NCBI RefSeq assembly: GCF_007556705.1
Contig: NZ_VJOL01000024.1
Span: 1 to 39,271 of the forward strand
Direction: 5' to 3'
Origin: Tepidimonas thermarum
GTDB taxonomy: Bacteria > Pseudomonadota > Gammaproteobacteria > Burkholderiales > Burkholderiaceae_C
Length of the DNA stretch: 39,271 bases
A program made the translations under genes and the position numbers. Every line of letters begins with the position of its first letter. Position 1 is the first letter of the stretch. Of this stretch, positions 1-8,548 are shown one piece after another. The notes beneath the pieces are model-generated. The model was not told the DNA's origin. It was given only the letters and a program-made list of their open reading frames with translations, and searched no databases.

Positions 1-127
1 GGTTTCCGCAATGCTCGCCGAACTCGACGACGAGTGGCTGACCGGCAAGGTCTATCTCAACTTCAACCTGTAACCCGGTTGTCATGACCACCCAACCGGA
101 AATTTACAGAAAAGAGGTTGCACAATC
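1..127 (+). mobile_element. Right end of a probable IS256-family insertion sequence (partial)
   Basis: The window opens inside a reading frame that stops at 71-73. About 55 bp follow, containing the string ATTTACAGAAAA and then TTGCACAATC (102-130). That layout, with the transposase stop followed by a short tail of ATTTACAG-type sequence, is what I know from the right ends of IS256 (mutator) elements. The exact outer end is not resolvable here. I place it near 127 because AlpA-like coding sequence of a different gene starts immediately after it. The left end is outside the window, so neither inverted-repeat pairing nor a target duplication could be checked. Confidence 0.42.
2..73 (+). CDS. 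C-terminal fragment of a probable IS256-type transposase
   Basis: Only the last 23 residues are in the window, ending DDEWLTGKVYLNFNL before a TAA stop. The pattern of acidic residues, Trp, Gly-Lys and Tyr-Leu resembles the C-terminal tail of IS256/mutator transposases as I remember it. No catalytic residues are visible because the DDE domain lies upstream of the window. The AT-rich ATTTACAG tail directly after the stop supports an insertion-sequence end. The family call is tentative; it could be the end of any other protein. Confidence 0.4.
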   Translation, partial: VSAMLAELDDEWLTGKVYLNFNL

Positions 128-321
128 AGCTGTCCCAACATCTGCAGGTGAGCGAGCGCACCTTGGAGAAGCTCGTGGCAGCCGGAAAATTTCCGCCGCC
201 GCTGCGCATTGGCAAGCGCGTGGTCTGGGCGAGCGACGTCGTGGAGAAGTGGCTAGGGTGCGCCTTGACCAAGCAACGGGAGTGGGTGCCAGCCTCCAGC
301 CGCCGCCGCAACGTCATCTGA
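118..321 (+). pseudogene. AlpA/excisionase-like HTH protein, 5' end missing
   Basis: The frame encodes LSQHLQVSERTLEKLVAAG, then KFPPPLRIGKRVVW and SDVVEKWL. This is the winged helix-turn-helix of AlpA/excisionase-type regulators: a 'VSERTLEKL' recognition helix followed by the 'FPPPxRIGxRxxxW' wing. Such small proteins control excision or expression of integrated elements. The domain normally begins with a Met a few residues before the first helix. Here there is no ATG in frame, and the only in-frame candidate is a TTG at 118 directly abutting AAGAGG, with no spacing. The upstream sequence looks like an IS256 end, so the gene was probably cut by the insertion. Another ATG frame at 84 (MTTQPEIYRKEVAQ) would need a frameshift near 130 to join it. 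That is a less likely alternative. It pairs naturally with the recombinase gene at 985-2400. Confidence 0.6.
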
Positions 322-605
322 GTGCGGCCCCCTCCCGCGGCCATGGCGACTGCTCCCGCCGCCATGGCTGAATCCCCTGCTCAAACATGAAGGTGAACAC
401 GGCCTGCAAGGAGGACGCCCCCTGAACCGGCACCCAGTACTGGAGACGCCCGTTTGGACGCGGTCCCGCATCTGATTGAGCCTCTGTACCGCATCGTGGG
501 ACGGCTGGCGGCCATGCCCCCGGGCAGGGGCCGCCACCCCATCCCGAATGGCTATGGGGTGGCAGCGTCGGTGACAGTCGGCAAGGCGAACGCATAACCT
601 GCTCA
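322..605. other. Non-coding or decayed DNA, nothing recognised
   Basis: Between the AlpA-like remnant and the broken gene on the minus strand I find no frame with a convincing start, ribosome-binding site and protein-like composition. Open frames here are antisense or arginine/proline-rich shadows. The stretch has short inverted repeats, for example around GGCCATGCCCCCGGG near 510-530, but no recognisable element ends. Confidence 0.4.
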
Positions 606-859
606 TCACAGGCGTGCCCCGGCCCTTTGCTCCCGCTTCAGCAGCATTGGGTCGGGCACCATGAGTACGTCGACAACGCTCCAACCGTCCCTGTAGAGGT
701 GCTCATCCCTGGGCCGTCAATCTTCAGAAGAACGGCCAGCAGTCGGTCGGTCTTCATCAGCTGCGCCGGCTGATGCGGGACGTTGTGAAACTTAATGAGC
801 GTCTGGAGCCCATACCCGTACTGCTAGAGACAGGTGACCATGCCGCTGGCCTCGGGCAT
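606..859 (-). pseudogene. Broken small gene of unknown function (in-frame stop plus frameshift)
   Basis: Read on the minus strand from an ATG at 857-859, the frame gives MPEASGMVTCL, a TAG stop at 824-826, and then protein-like sequence including LIKFHNVPHQPAQLMKTD and RLLAVLLKIDGP. Near 710-720 the protein-like signal moves to another frame, which reads DEHLYRDGWSVVDVLMVPD, then PMLLKREQRAGARL and a TGA at 606-608. Amino-acid composition is balanced on both sides of the break, unlike the shadow frames nearby. I do not recognise the family. The two lesions suggest a decayed accessory gene of about 84 codons. It is also possible that the two halves are unrelated. Confidence 0.35.
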
Positions 860-918
860 GCACAACCCACTGCCGCGCGAGCGGACATCCGACATCCGCC
901 TTGGCCCTCAATCGTGTG

Positions 919-960
919 AAAAAGGAAAGGGGGCAGGCCCCTGCCCTGGGCCTGCCCCCT
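919..960 (-). terminator. Rho-independent terminator of the recombinase gene
   Basis: A perfect 12-bp inverted repeat (GGGGGCAGGCCC at 929-940 and its complement at 948-959) encloses a 7-nt loop. Read on the minus strand the hairpin is followed by TTTCCTTTTTC. It lies about 25 bp beyond the stop codon of the recombinase, in the right orientation to end its transcript. Confidence 0.8.
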
Positions 961-984
961 CACGGCGAAGCACCGTACCTGGAC

Positions 985-2400
985 TCAGACGCGCTTGCGG
1001 CTGGGGGAAGCACCGAACGCCACGTGCACGACATTGCTGTCGGGCGTTGGGGTGACAAGCCCCCTTTGCGCCGCACGCTCTTGAGCTTGACCCGCCTCGG
1101 CCTGTGCAGCCGCGTCCGACGGCGCAGCAGTGCTGTGGCTCGAGCCGACGCCACGCGCGTTCAGGCGCCGCACGCGCCGCTGCCCGACGTCCATCTGCAG
1201 CGGTGTGCTCGGCAGCAGGGCCATGACGTTCTTGTCCAGTGGCCTGACCTCATCAAGCGCTTTGAGCGCATCGTCTTTGACCAGATTGACGTAGTGCTTG
1301 GCCATGAAAGAGGTCCTGTGCCCCAGCACCTGCTGTATAACATGCTGATTCACCTTGTTGCGTGCCAACAGCGTCGGGAGTACGTGCCGCAAATCGCGGA
1401 ACTGCAGCTGCGGCAGTCCGGCTTTGTCTCGAACGCGCTTCCACGCTTGGTGCAGTGCCGACTCGGAGACGGGCAGTACGCGGTCGCTGCCACTGGCGCC
1501 GGAAGTCCTCTTGAGAAGGCTCAGGGTCTCAACGGCGGTTTGGCTCAGCGGAATCGCGGCCTCCCCGCCTTTGGTGTCCCCGTAGAACACCCGGGTCTCC
1601 AGGTCAATTTGGTCCCAGGTCAACTGCCGCATCGTGCTTTTGCGCAATGCGGTCTCCAGGGCCAGCACCACGGCGGCGGCGAGATACGGGTTGTCGGCTT
1701 GCTGCGCGAGCTCGACGATACGCAGATACTCGCTCTCTTTGATTTGCACAAAGCGCAGGCCACCCGGCTGGACGACGACGTTATCGGTCGGGTTCTTCAG
1801 GTCGGACCAGCTCCATTTGGTGCGCGCGACGTTGAACAAGTGACTCAAGAGCGCGAGCTCCAGGCGAATCGAGGCATTGCCCAGTTTTTCCATGGCCATC
1901 ACTGAGACGAAGTGGTCGATGTCGCTGGGCTGTATATCGCTGCACGGCTTGTTGGCCAACGCCTCGATACAGGCGAGCGTTCGGGGTCGCTGCGCGTTGA
2001 GCGCCCTGACCCGGCGCTGGAAAGGGTGGTCAGCGCTGGACTCGTCGGCGCTCACCAAGTGGGTATGACCCATGTCGTCCGTGCGCAAGGCCAATGGGGC
2101 CAGCCCGGCTGCCCTGAGGTAGCGGTTGATGCGGCCGAGCTCGCGCCCGGCGCCCTTTTTGCGCACGGTGATGGTTTGGGCGTAAAACGCCAAAGCCGCT
2201 GCCAGTGTGGTCCTGCGCGGACCGTCCAGCGCTGCGACCCTGCCAGAGTCGCGCTCCCTGAGCTTGTCGCCAATCCAGTCATCGGCCTCGCGGAACGTGT
2301 CAAATGTGGCGCTCAAGCGCTTGCCGTCGGCCATGGTGACTTGAGCGAGCCAGGTTTTGTCGCGCTTGCGCGGACGGGGGCGTTTGTGAGTGCGGGCCAT
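985..2400 (-). CDS. Tyrosine recombinase / phage-type integrase
   Basis: A 471-residue site-specific recombinase. The start is the ATG at 2398-2400, preceded by GGGAGG at suitable spacing; the open frame extends further upstream without a better start. The N-terminal 60 residues form a basic arm-binding-like region, residues about 60-215 a core-binding domain, and about 220-400 the catalytic domain. Visible catalytic positions are R253 (ALRKSTMRQL), K277 (GDTKGG), R338 and H339 in FRDLRHV, H361 (LGHR) and Tyr370 (KHYVN). The usual His of the HxxR box is Arg (R335). A tail of about 70 Ala/Gln-rich residues follows the catalytic domain and is not part of the core fold. The gene points away from the interrupted tRNA-Met at 3015-3068, with repeat-rich non-coding DNA between, as in integrated elements. 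A strong terminator follows. I cannot say which kind of element it belongs to. Confidence 0.9.
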   Translation of the reverse strand: MARTHKRPRPRKRDKTWLAQVTMADGKRLSATFDTFREADDWIGDKLRERDSGRVAALDGPRRTTLAAALAFYAQTITVRKKGAGRELGRINRYLRAAGLAPLALRTDDMGHTHLVSADESSADHPFQRRVRALNAQRPRTLACIEALANKPCSDIQPSDIDHFVSVMAMEKLGNASIRLELALLSHLFNVARTKWSWSDLKNPTDNVVVQPGGLRFVQIKESEYLRIVELAQQADNPYLAAAVVLALETALRKSTMRQLTWDQIDLETRVFYGDTKGGEAAIPLSQTAVETLSLLKRTSGASGSDRVLPVSESALHQAWKRVRDKAGLPQLQFRDLRHVLPTLLARNKVNQHVIQQVLGHRTSFMAKHYVNLVKDDALKALDEVRPLDKNVMALLPSTPLQMDVGQRRVRRLNARGVGSSHSTAAPSDAAAQAEAGQAQERAAQRGLVTPTPDSNVVHVAFGASPSRKRV

Positions 2401-3014
2401 CTCAGCAGCCCTCCCGCAGGTCAGAAGAAAAGACAGAGACCAGGCAGGTCTTGGTAACTGTCGAAAACACGAAACAACTCCTTGAAAAAAAGTGAAGGAG
2501 CTGCGTGTAGTGACCCCCGGCACGGGGATTTTTAAGGCACCCCAGGTCATCGGTCCCGACGGCGGGCGGCGAATTTAGAGTCGGGGAATTTCGGGCATCA
2601 AAATGCCCGACAGGCCAGTCGCTAGGGCGCGATGGCAAGGAAAAGATAGCCCACATGACACCTCTCCAAGACCAGGAGAGTGGCCGGATTCGCGGCGTAC
2701 GGGGCCCGGCAGGTCTCGCTAAGCGCTGAGCGCACGCACAAACCGCTGGGGGGCGTGCGCGAGGCGCTGTTGCGCGGCTGTCTCCCGCTGGGCGCTCGGT
2801 ACCCGAAACCCAGCGACTGGCCTCAGTGGCCCGGTCTCTGGGCGAGCGAGGCCCCTGGGCCCACCGGGAGGGGGGAGTCCTGCGGGGGTCATCGAGGCGA
2901 GCTGCGCAACAAGCTGCGCAACATTAACGCCTCCAAGGCACTGCACACCGCATGTCGCCGAAAAATCTCCAATCACGACAAGGGCTTGCAATGGCTGGTT
3001 TCGGAAAATCAAGT
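2401..3014. other. Repeat-bearing non-coding DNA between recombinase and tRNA (possible att/regulatory region)
   Basis: No convincing gene is present. A plus-strand frame at 2680-3024 lacks a ribosome-binding site and a protein-like composition. Structures seen: a hairpin CCCCG-GCA-CGGGG followed by ATTTTT at 2515-2533, terminator-like on the plus strand; an 8-bp perfect inverted repeat TCGGGCAT/ATGCCCGA with a 4-nt loop at 2591-2610; CTCTCC/GGAGAG at 2662-2680; and a perfect tandem 12-mer at 2900-2923. Position between an integrase gene and a tRNA gene is typical for an attachment region with arm-type binding sites. That reading is inference. Confidence 0.5.
2900..2923. repeat. Perfect tandem duplication of a 12-mer
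   Basis: AGCTGCGCAACA occurs twice head to tail, without mismatch. Paired short direct repeats beside a tyrosine recombinase gene and its tRNA target can be arm-type recombinase or excisionase sites. Nothing in the sequence proves that function. Confidence 0.6.
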
Positions 3015-3068
3015 CCCACGATGATGGGATTATGAGTCCCCTGCTCTGACCAACTGAGCTAACGGCCC
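3015..3068 (-). pseudogene. tRNA-Met(CAT), 5' three-quarters only
   Basis: On the minus strand, 3068 to 3015 gives acceptor 5' strand GGGCCGT, TA, D-arm GCTC-AGTTGGTCA-GAGC, anticodon arm GGGGA-CTCATAA-TCCCA with anticodon CAT, variable loop TCATC, and T-stem 5' strand GTGGG. A complete gene would continue TTCAAGT-CCCAC-ACGGCCC-ACCA. Instead the sequence runs ACTTGATTTTCCGAAACC, so neither the T-stem nor the acceptor stem can close. The D-arm and CTCATAA loop match elongator tRNA-Met. The break faces the recombinase gene. It is most simply the part of a target tRNA left at one junction of an integrated element. I see no restored 3' half in the window, so this copy should not give a functional tRNA. 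Confidence 0.75.
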
Positions 3069-3081
3069 TCCCAAGCCCGCG

Positions 3082-3087
3082 ATTCTA
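3082..3087 (-). promoter_or_regulatory. Possible -10 box of the interrupted tRNA-Met
   Basis: The minus strand reads TAGAAT here, about 14 nt before the first tRNA base, which is a suitable place for the -10 element of a tRNA promoter. No good -35 box is visible at 16-18 bp upstream. Confidence 0.3.
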
Positions 3088-3234
3088 GCCAAGCCCCCGG
3101 TCTTGGCGATCGGCAGGGGGCGGATGGCTCACCCGGGCGGCACCAAATGGTCTACGCTTATGGCTTGACCGCCCGTGCAGCATGCCCCCACCGGGTGCCT
3201 GGCGGGTGTCCCGTATCACACCCCCATCCCCTTC

Positions 3235-4821
3235 ATGACGCCAGACACTTTGCTCGTTGCCGCCCTTGGTCTGGGCCTGCTCAACGCCGTTTTGCTGTTG
3301 ATCCTGCTGCTGCGCAAACCGCGCCTCGAGACGCCACCCGACCTGGACGCGCGGCTGGGCCTGGTCGAGCAACAACTGCACAGCCTGACGCAGACCAGCA
3401 TCCGCACCGACACGGGCGTGGAGCGGCTGGACACGCAGCTGCGCGACTTTGTCCACGCCACGCACCAGGTGCTGGGCGATATGCGCCAAACCTTGGACGA
3501 CGGGTTGAACAAGGCCATGGCGGATGCGCGCGCTGGGCGCGTCGAGCTGAGTACGGCGTTTGGTGCACTGCAGGGGCGGCTGGAACAACGCATCGGGGCG
3601 TTCGACGCGTCGATGACCCAGCGCTTCGACTCGCTGCAACAGGCGCTGCTGGGGCGGCTGGCCGAAGCCACCCAGGCCCAAACCGCTCAACAGGCCTCGC
3701 TGTCCGCCGCGCTCAAGGGCCAGCTCGAGACGCTGGGCCAACTGCTGCACGGCCAATTTACCGCGCTGCAGGCCTCCGTTGCCCAGCAGCTGCGCAGCAT
3801 GGCCGAGGGGACGCAGCACAACGCCGAGCAACTGCGCCAAGCGCTCAACGAGCGCCTGGCCGCGATCCAGGCCGACAACACGGCCAAGCTGGAGGAGATG
3901 CGCCGCACCGTCGACGAAAAGCTGCACGCGACGCTGGAGCAGCGCCTGGGCGAGTCGTTCCGGCTGGTCAGCGAGCGGCTGGAACAGGTGCACGCCGGCC
4001 TGGGCGAGATGAAGACCCTCGCCGGCAGCGTGGGCGACCTCAAACGCGTCATGACCAATGTGCGCACGCGCGGCACCTGGGGCGAGGTGCAGCTTGGCGC
4101 CATCATCGAAAACCTGTTGACCGCCGAGCAGTACGACCGCAACGTGCGCACGGTGGAAGGCAGCGCGGACCTGGTGGAGTACGCCATCAAAATGCCCGGT
4201 CGGCACGACCACGACACGGTGTGGCTGCCGATCGACTCCAAATACCCGGTGGAGGACTACCAGCGTCTGCTCGATGCGCACGACAGCGGCGACAAGGAGC
4301 TGGTGCAAAAAGCCACGGCGGCGTTTGCCAGCGCGCTCAAAAACGAGGCGCGCAAGATCCGCGAAAAATACGTCAGCCCCCCGCGCACGACCGACTTTGC
4401 CATTCTGTTCGTGCCCACGGAGGGCTTGTTTGCCGAGGTCTGCCGCATCCCCGGCATGGTCGAGACGCTGCAAAACGACTTTCGCGTCGTGGTGGCCGGG
4501 CCCACCACGCTGGCGGCCATGCTCAACAGCCTGCGCCTGGGGTTTCGCACCCTCGCCATCGAAAAACGCTCGTCCGAGGTCTGGCAGCTGCTGGCCAGCG
4601 TCAAGACGGAGTTTCGCAAGTTTGGCGACACCATCGAAGCCACGCGCCGCTCGATCGACAGTGCGGCCAAAAAATTCAGCGACATCGGCGTGCGCACGCG
4701 TGCGATCGAGCGCAGGCTGCGCGGTGTGGAAGCGCTGCCGGACCCGAGCGCATCACCCTCCGGCGCTGCCGACTGGCTGAGCGTCGAAGACGACGCGGCC
4801 GACGAGCCCCCCACGCCCTGA
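3235..4821 (+). CDS. rmuC: RmuC family DNA recombination protein
   Basis: A 528-residue protein. RmuC proteins limit recombination at inverted repeats and carry a nuclease-like fold; the exact reaction is not established. The ATG at 3235 was chosen because it is followed at once by a membrane segment (TLLVAALGLGLLNAVLLLIL, residues about 4-24), as in the family. A frame extension to 3175 adds only an unlikely leader. Residues about 35-270 are a long Gln/Glu/Leu-rich coiled coil. The conserved RmuC domain runs from about 275 to 470, with GTWGEVQLG, PIDSKYPVEDY and PTEGLFAEV. The gene stands alone between the mobile region and the convergent hrcA, 66 bp away, and no strong Shine-Dalgarno is seen before the chosen start. 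Confidence 0.92.
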   Translation: MTPDTLLVAALGLGLLNAVLLLILLLRKPRLETPPDLDARLGLVEQQLHSLTQTSIRTDTGVERLDTQLRDFVHATHQVLGDMRQTLDDGLNKAMADARAGRVELSTAFGALQGRLEQRIGAFDASMTQRFDSLQQALLGRLAEATQAQTAQQASLSAALKGQLETLGQLLHGQFTALQASVAQQLRSMAEGTQHNAEQLRQALNERLAAIQADNTAKLEEMRRTVDEKLHATLEQRLGESFRLVSERLEQVHAGLGEMKTLAGSVGDLKRVMTNVRTRGTWGEVQLGAIIENLLTAEQYDRNVRTVEGSADLVEYAIKMPGRHDHDTVWLPIDSKYPVEDYQRLLDAHDSGDKELVQKATAAFASALKNEARKIREKYVSPPRTTDFAILFVPTEGLFAEVCRIPGMVETLQNDFRVVVAGPTTLAAMLNSLRLGFRTLAIEKRSSEVWQLLASVKTEFRKFGDTIEATRRSIDSAAKKFSDIGVRTRAIERRLRGVEALPDPSASPSGAADWLSVEDDAADEPPTP

Positions 4822-4887
4822 AGGCACCGCGCCCCCAGCGCGCCGCGCCTGCACGCCTGTTGCAGCGGCCGCTTGGGCGCGGGACCA

Positions 4888-5910
4888 TCACTCGCCGCGT
4901 GTCTGGCTCAGCGCATTGCCCACCAGCTTGGCCGTGATGTCCACGATTTGGATCATGCGGTCGTAGGGCATGCGCTGCGGGCCGATCACCCCCAGCGTGC
5001 CCACGACCTCGCCATCGACCTCGTACGGCGCGCTGACCACCGACAGTTCCTCGTAGGGCACCACCTGGCTTTCGCCGCCGATGAAGATGCGCACCCCGTC
5101 GGCCTGGCTGGAAATGTCGAGCAGCCGCATGACCTGGGTTTTTTGCTCGAACAGGTCGAACAGCTTGCGCAAATTGCCCATGTCGCGCGCAAAGTCGTCC
5201 ACTTCGAGCAGGTTGCGCTCGCCGGCGATGACGACATCGTCCCCCTCGGCCGCCGCGCGGCTTTCCTCCACGGCCTTGATCATCAGGCCGGCAATCTCGC
5301 CGCGCAGCGCATCGACCTCGTGGCGCAGGCGCTCGCGCACCGCGTCCAGCGTCAGGCCGGCGTAGTGCGCGTTGAGGTAGTTGGCCGCCGTCTGCAGCTG
5401 ATCCTGGGTCAATTCGGTGCTGGGGTGCAGGATGCGGTTTTGCACTTCGCCATCGGGCGACACCAGGATGACCAGCACGCGCCGCTCGGACAGGCGCAAA
5501 AACTCGATGTGCCGAAACACCACCGGCCGGCGCGGCACCCGCACCACCCCAACGAAGTGCGACAGCTGCGACAACAACTGCGCCGCCTGGTTGAGCACCT
5601 GGCGCGGCTGGTCCGCCGCCAGCGCGGGCGTCGACAGCGCGTCGATCGCCGGCAGCTCGGCACGGCGCACCGTCAGCATGGTGTCCACGAAGTAGCGATA
5701 CCCCCGCGGCGTGGGCACGCGACCGGCCGAGGTGTGCGGGCTGGCCACCAGGCCCAGCTCCTCCAGATCGCTCATCACGTTGCGGATGGTCGCCGGCGAC
5801 AGGTCCAACCCCGCCGCCTTGGACAGCGTGCGCGATCCCACCGGCTGGCCATCGGCTATGTAGCGCTCGACCAACGCCTTGAGCAGCAGCTTGGAACGCT
5901 CGTCTAACAT
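4888..5910 (-). CDS. hrcA: HrcA, heat-inducible transcription repressor
   Basis: A 340-residue protein of normal family length, starting [20 protein letters not shown]. HrcA represses chaperone genes by binding the CIRCE inverted repeat and is tuned by GroEL. The N-terminal winged helix contains [19 protein letters not shown], the recognition-helix region, followed by [19 protein letters not shown], a family signature. The remaining 230 residues are the GAF-like and dimerisation parts, ending with the conserved [14 protein letters not shown] block. The ATG at 5908-5910 is the first start giving the family N-terminus; the frame remains open far upstream but that part is antisense to nadK. It is divergent from nadK with 36 bp between the two starts. 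No CIRCE sequence (TTAGCACTC-N9-GAGTGCTAA) is seen in that gap, so autoregulation through CIRCE is not supported here. Confidence 0.96.
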   Translation of the reverse strand: MLDERSKLLLKALVERYIADGQPVGSRTLSKAAGLDLSPATIRNVMSDLEELGLVASPHTSAGRVPTPRGYRYFVDTMLTVRRAELPAIDALSTPALAADQPRQVLNQAAQLLSQLSHFVGVVRVPRRPVVFRHIEFLRLSERRVLVILVSPDGEVQNRILHPSTELTQDQLQTAANYLNAHYAGLTLDAVRERLRHEVDALRGEIAGLMIKAVEESRAAAEGDDVVIAGERNLLEVDDFARDMGNLRKLFDLFEQKTQVMRLLDISSQADGVRIFIGGESQVVPYEELSVVSAPYEVDGEVVGTLGVIGPQRMPYDRMIQIVDITAKLVGNALSQTRGE

Positions 5911-5946
5911 CGTCGTACCGTCAGAATCCCATGTTGTAATTTGAGC

Positions 5947-6879
5947 ATGAATTCCCACGCCGCGCCCACCCCACCCGCTGCGCTGCCCGCCGAGCCCGAT
6001 GCCGCGCTGCGCTTTCGCCGCGTGGGGCTGGTGGGCAAACACCACGCCGGCGGCAGCCGCGACGCCCTGGAGCGCGTGGTGCACTTTCTGCATGAGCAGG
6101 GGTGCGAGGTGTTCCTGGAGCGCGACACCGCGCACCACATCGGCGCCATGGGCGACGGCACACTGGACGTCGCCGGCATGGGCGTGCACTGCGACCTGGC
6201 GCTGGTGGTGGGCGGCGACGGCACCATGCTCGGCGTGGGCCGCCAACTGGGGCCGTGTGGGGTGCCGCTGATCGGCATCAACCAGGGGCGTCTGGGGTTC
6301 ATCACCGACATCCCCTTCGAGGGCTTTGCCGCCATCCTGGCCCCCATGCTGCGTGGCGCCTACGAGGAAGAGCGCCGCAACCTCATGGAAGCCGGCGTGT
6401 GGCGCGATGGCGACTGCGTGTTTCGCACCGTTGCCATGAACGACGTGGTGGTCAACCGCGGCGGTGCGCCGAGCATGGTGGAGCTGCGCGTCGAGGTGGA
6501 TGGCCACTTCGTCGCCAACCAACGCGCCGACGGGCTCATCATCGCGTCGCCCACGGGGTCCACCGCCTACGCGCTGTCGGCCGGTGGCCCGCTGCTGCAC
6601 CCGGCGATTGCCGGCTGGGTGATGGTGCCGATTGCGCCGCACACCCTGTCCAACCGGCCGATCGTGCTGCCCAGCGACGGCGAGATCGCGATCGAAGTCG
6701 TCGCCGGGCGCGAGCCGAGCGCGCATTTCGACATGCAAACCTTCACCAGCCTGCTGCCGCGCGACCGCATCGCAGTGCGCCGCTCCGCGCACACGCTGCG
6801 GCTGCTGCACCCGGTGGGCTGGAGCTACTTCGACACCCTGCGGCGCAAGTTGCACTGGAACGAAGGCGTCGTGGCATGA
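5947..6879 (+). CDS. nadK: NAD kinase
   Basis: A 310-residue ATP-NAD kinase, which phosphorylates NAD to NADP in the cytosol. The hallmark GGDGTML is at residues 89-95, inside [18 protein letters not shown]. The family's second region, [20 protein letters not shown], and the 'NRPIVLPSD' segment follow. The ATG at 5947 is used; an in-frame TTG two codons upstream is less likely. The first 20 residues are a Pro/Ala-rich extension beyond the usual start. The gene is divergent from hrcA and is followed after 22 bp by recN, a neighbourhood common in proteobacteria. Confidence 0.96.
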   Translation: MNSHAAPTPPAALPAEPDAALRFRRVGLVGKHHAGGSRDALERVVHFLHEQGCEVFLERDTAHHIGAMGDGTLDVAGMGVHCDLALVVGGDGTMLGVGRQLGPCGVPLIGINQGRLGFITDIPFEGFAAILAPMLRGAYEEERRNLMEAGVWRDGDCVFRTVAMNDVVVNRGGAPSMVELRVEVDGHFVANQRADGLIIASPTGSTAYALSAGGPLLHPAIAGWVMVPIAPHTLSNRPIVLPSDGEIAIEVVAGREPSAHFDMQTFTSLLPRDRIAVRRSAHTLRLLHPVGWSYFDTLRRKLHWNEGVVA

Positions 6880-6901
6880 CCTTGGCACGGGAGAGCGAAG
6901 C

Positions 6902-8548
6902 ATGAGCTGGCTGCGGCTGGCGGTACGCGATTTCGTCATCGTCCGCGCGTTGGACCTCGAGCTGGGCCCAGGCTTTACCGCCCTGACCGGCGAAACCGGG
7001 GCTGGCAAATCAATCCTGATCGACGCGCTGCAACTGCTGCTCGGCGGCCGTGCCGAGGCGCACGTGGTGCGTGAAGGCGCGCCCCGCGCCGAGGTGGCCG
7101 GTGAATTCGATGCGCCCACCGCCGCAACCGAGTGGTTGGCCGACAACGGCTTTGATGCCAACCCGGGCGAACCGGTCTTGTTGCGCCGCACGGTCGATGC
7201 CCAAGGCCGCAGCCGCGGCTGGATCAATGGCAGCCCCGCCACGGCCGCCCAACTGCGCGCCCTGGGTGAATGGCTGGTGGACATCCACGGCCAGCACGCC
7301 TGGCAAAGCCTGACACGACCGGACGCGGTGCGCGCGCTGCTGGACCGCTATGCCCACATCGACACCGCCGCCCTGCACGCCGCCTGGACGGCGTGGCGGG
7401 CGGCTGTCGCGGCGCTGGAGGCCGCCGAAGCCGGCCAAACCCAGCGTGAGGAGGAGCGCGAGCGGCTGCAGTGGCTGGTGGACGAAGTGGCCCGCCTGGC
7501 CCCCGGTGCCGACGAGTGGGAAGCACTCAACCGCCAGCACGCGCGGCTGGCGCACGCCCAAACGCTCATCGATGCCGCGCACAGCGCCCTGGCCGCGCTC
7601 GATGGTGACGAGATCAACGCCAGGCGGCTCATCGGCCAGGCCTTGCACGTCTTGCGCGACCAACAGCACATCGACCCGGCCTATGGCGCGGTGGCCGACG
7701 TGTTGCAGCAGGCCCTGGATCAGATTGGCGACGCCTGCCGTGACCTGCAGCACCGGGCGCAGCACACCGAACTCGACCCGGACAGCCTGGCCGCGCTCGA
7801 CGAGCGCCTGTCGCGCTGGCTGAGCCTGGCGCGGCGCCACCGCTGCCCCCCGGAGGCGCTGCCGCAGCGCTGGCAGGAGTGGCAAGCGCGCCTGCGCGCG
7901 CTGGAGGAGGCGGCCGACATCGAGGGCCTGCGCCGGCAGGTGCAGCGCACGCAGCAGGCGTACCTGGCCGAGGCGCAAGCCGTCTCGGCGCAGCGCCGGC
8001 CGGCCGCCGAGCGGTTGGGCGCGGCCATCACCGAGGCCATGCAGGGGCTGGGCATGGCCGGCGGTCGCTTCGAGGTGCGGCTGGAGCCGCTGCCGCAACC
8101 CCAGGCCCAGGGACTGGAGCGGGTCGAATTCCTGGTTGCCGGGCACGCGGGGGTGACACCTCGGCCCGTGGGCAAAGTGGCCTCGGGCGGCGAACTCTCG
8201 CGCATTGCGCTGGCGATTGCCGTCGTCACCAGCGCCCTGGGCGAAGCGCCCACGCTGATCTTCGACGAGATCGACAGTGGCATCGGCGGCACGGTGGCGC
8301 ACACCGTGGGCCAGCTGATGCGGCGCCTGGGGGCGGACCGGCAGGTGCTGGCGGTGACCCACCTGCCCCAGGTGGCCGCCTGTGCCCACCACCACCTGCA
8401 AGTCGTCAAGGTGCGCGAGGGCCACACCACGGTCAGCCGGGTCACCGCGCTGCACGGCGAGGCGCGGGTGGACGAATTGGCCCGCATGCTGGGCGGCGGC
8501 ACCACGGAGGCATCGCGCTCGCACGCGCGGGAGCTGCTGCAGCCATGA
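6902..8548 (+). CDS. recN: RecN, SMC-like DNA repair ATPase
   Basis: A 548-residue protein involved in double-strand-break repair, where RecN acts as an SMC-like ATPase that tethers DNA ends. Start ATG at 6902 is preceded by GGGAGAG. Walker A GETGAGKS lies at residues 30-37. The middle is helical coiled coil (about 150-370). The ABC signature region [13 protein letters not shown] is near residue 430, and Walker [13 protein letters not shown] near 452, followed by [12 protein letters not shown]. Length and domain order are normal. The stop overlaps the start of rapZ by 4 nt (ATGA), so the two are co-translated. Confidence 0.97.
   Translation: MSWLRLAVRDFVIVRALDLELGPGFTALTGETGAGKSILIDALQLLLGGRAEAHVVREGAPRAEVAGEFDAPTAATEWLADNGFDANPGEPVLLRRTVDAQGRSRGWINGSPATAAQLRALGEWLVDIHGQHAWQSLTRPDAVRALLDRYAHIDTAALHAAWTAWRAAVAALEAAEAGQTQREEERERLQWLVDEVARLAPGADEWEALNRQHARLAHAQTLIDAAHSALAALDGDEINARRLIGQALHVLRDQQHIDPAYGAVADVLQQALDQIGDACRDLQHRAQHTELDPDSLAALDERLSRWLSLARRHRCPPEALPQRWQEWQARLRALEEAADIEGLRRQVQRTQQAYLAEAQAVSAQRRPAAERLGAAITEAMQGLGMAGGRFEVRLEPLPQPQAQGLERVEFLVAGHAGVTPRPVGKVASGGELSRIALAIAVVTSALGEAPTLIFDEIDSGIGGTVAHTVGQLMRRLGADRQVLAVTHLPQVAACAHHHLQVVKVREGHTTVSRVTALHGEARVDELARMLGGGTTEASRSHARELLQP

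Noticed and set aside
2680-3024. Possible 114-codon plus-strand gene beside the tRNA
   Set aside because: No ribosome-binding site, runs into the tRNA remnant, and includes the non-coding tandem 12-mer; composition is not protein-like.
3085-4473. Long minus-strand open frame opposite rmuC (462 codons)
   Set aside because: Gln/His/Arg/Leu-rich composition and no motif; it is the antisense of the rmuC coiled-coil region.
5911-5946. CIRCE operator between hrcA and nadK
   Set aside because: The consensus inverted repeat is not present in the 36-bp gap.
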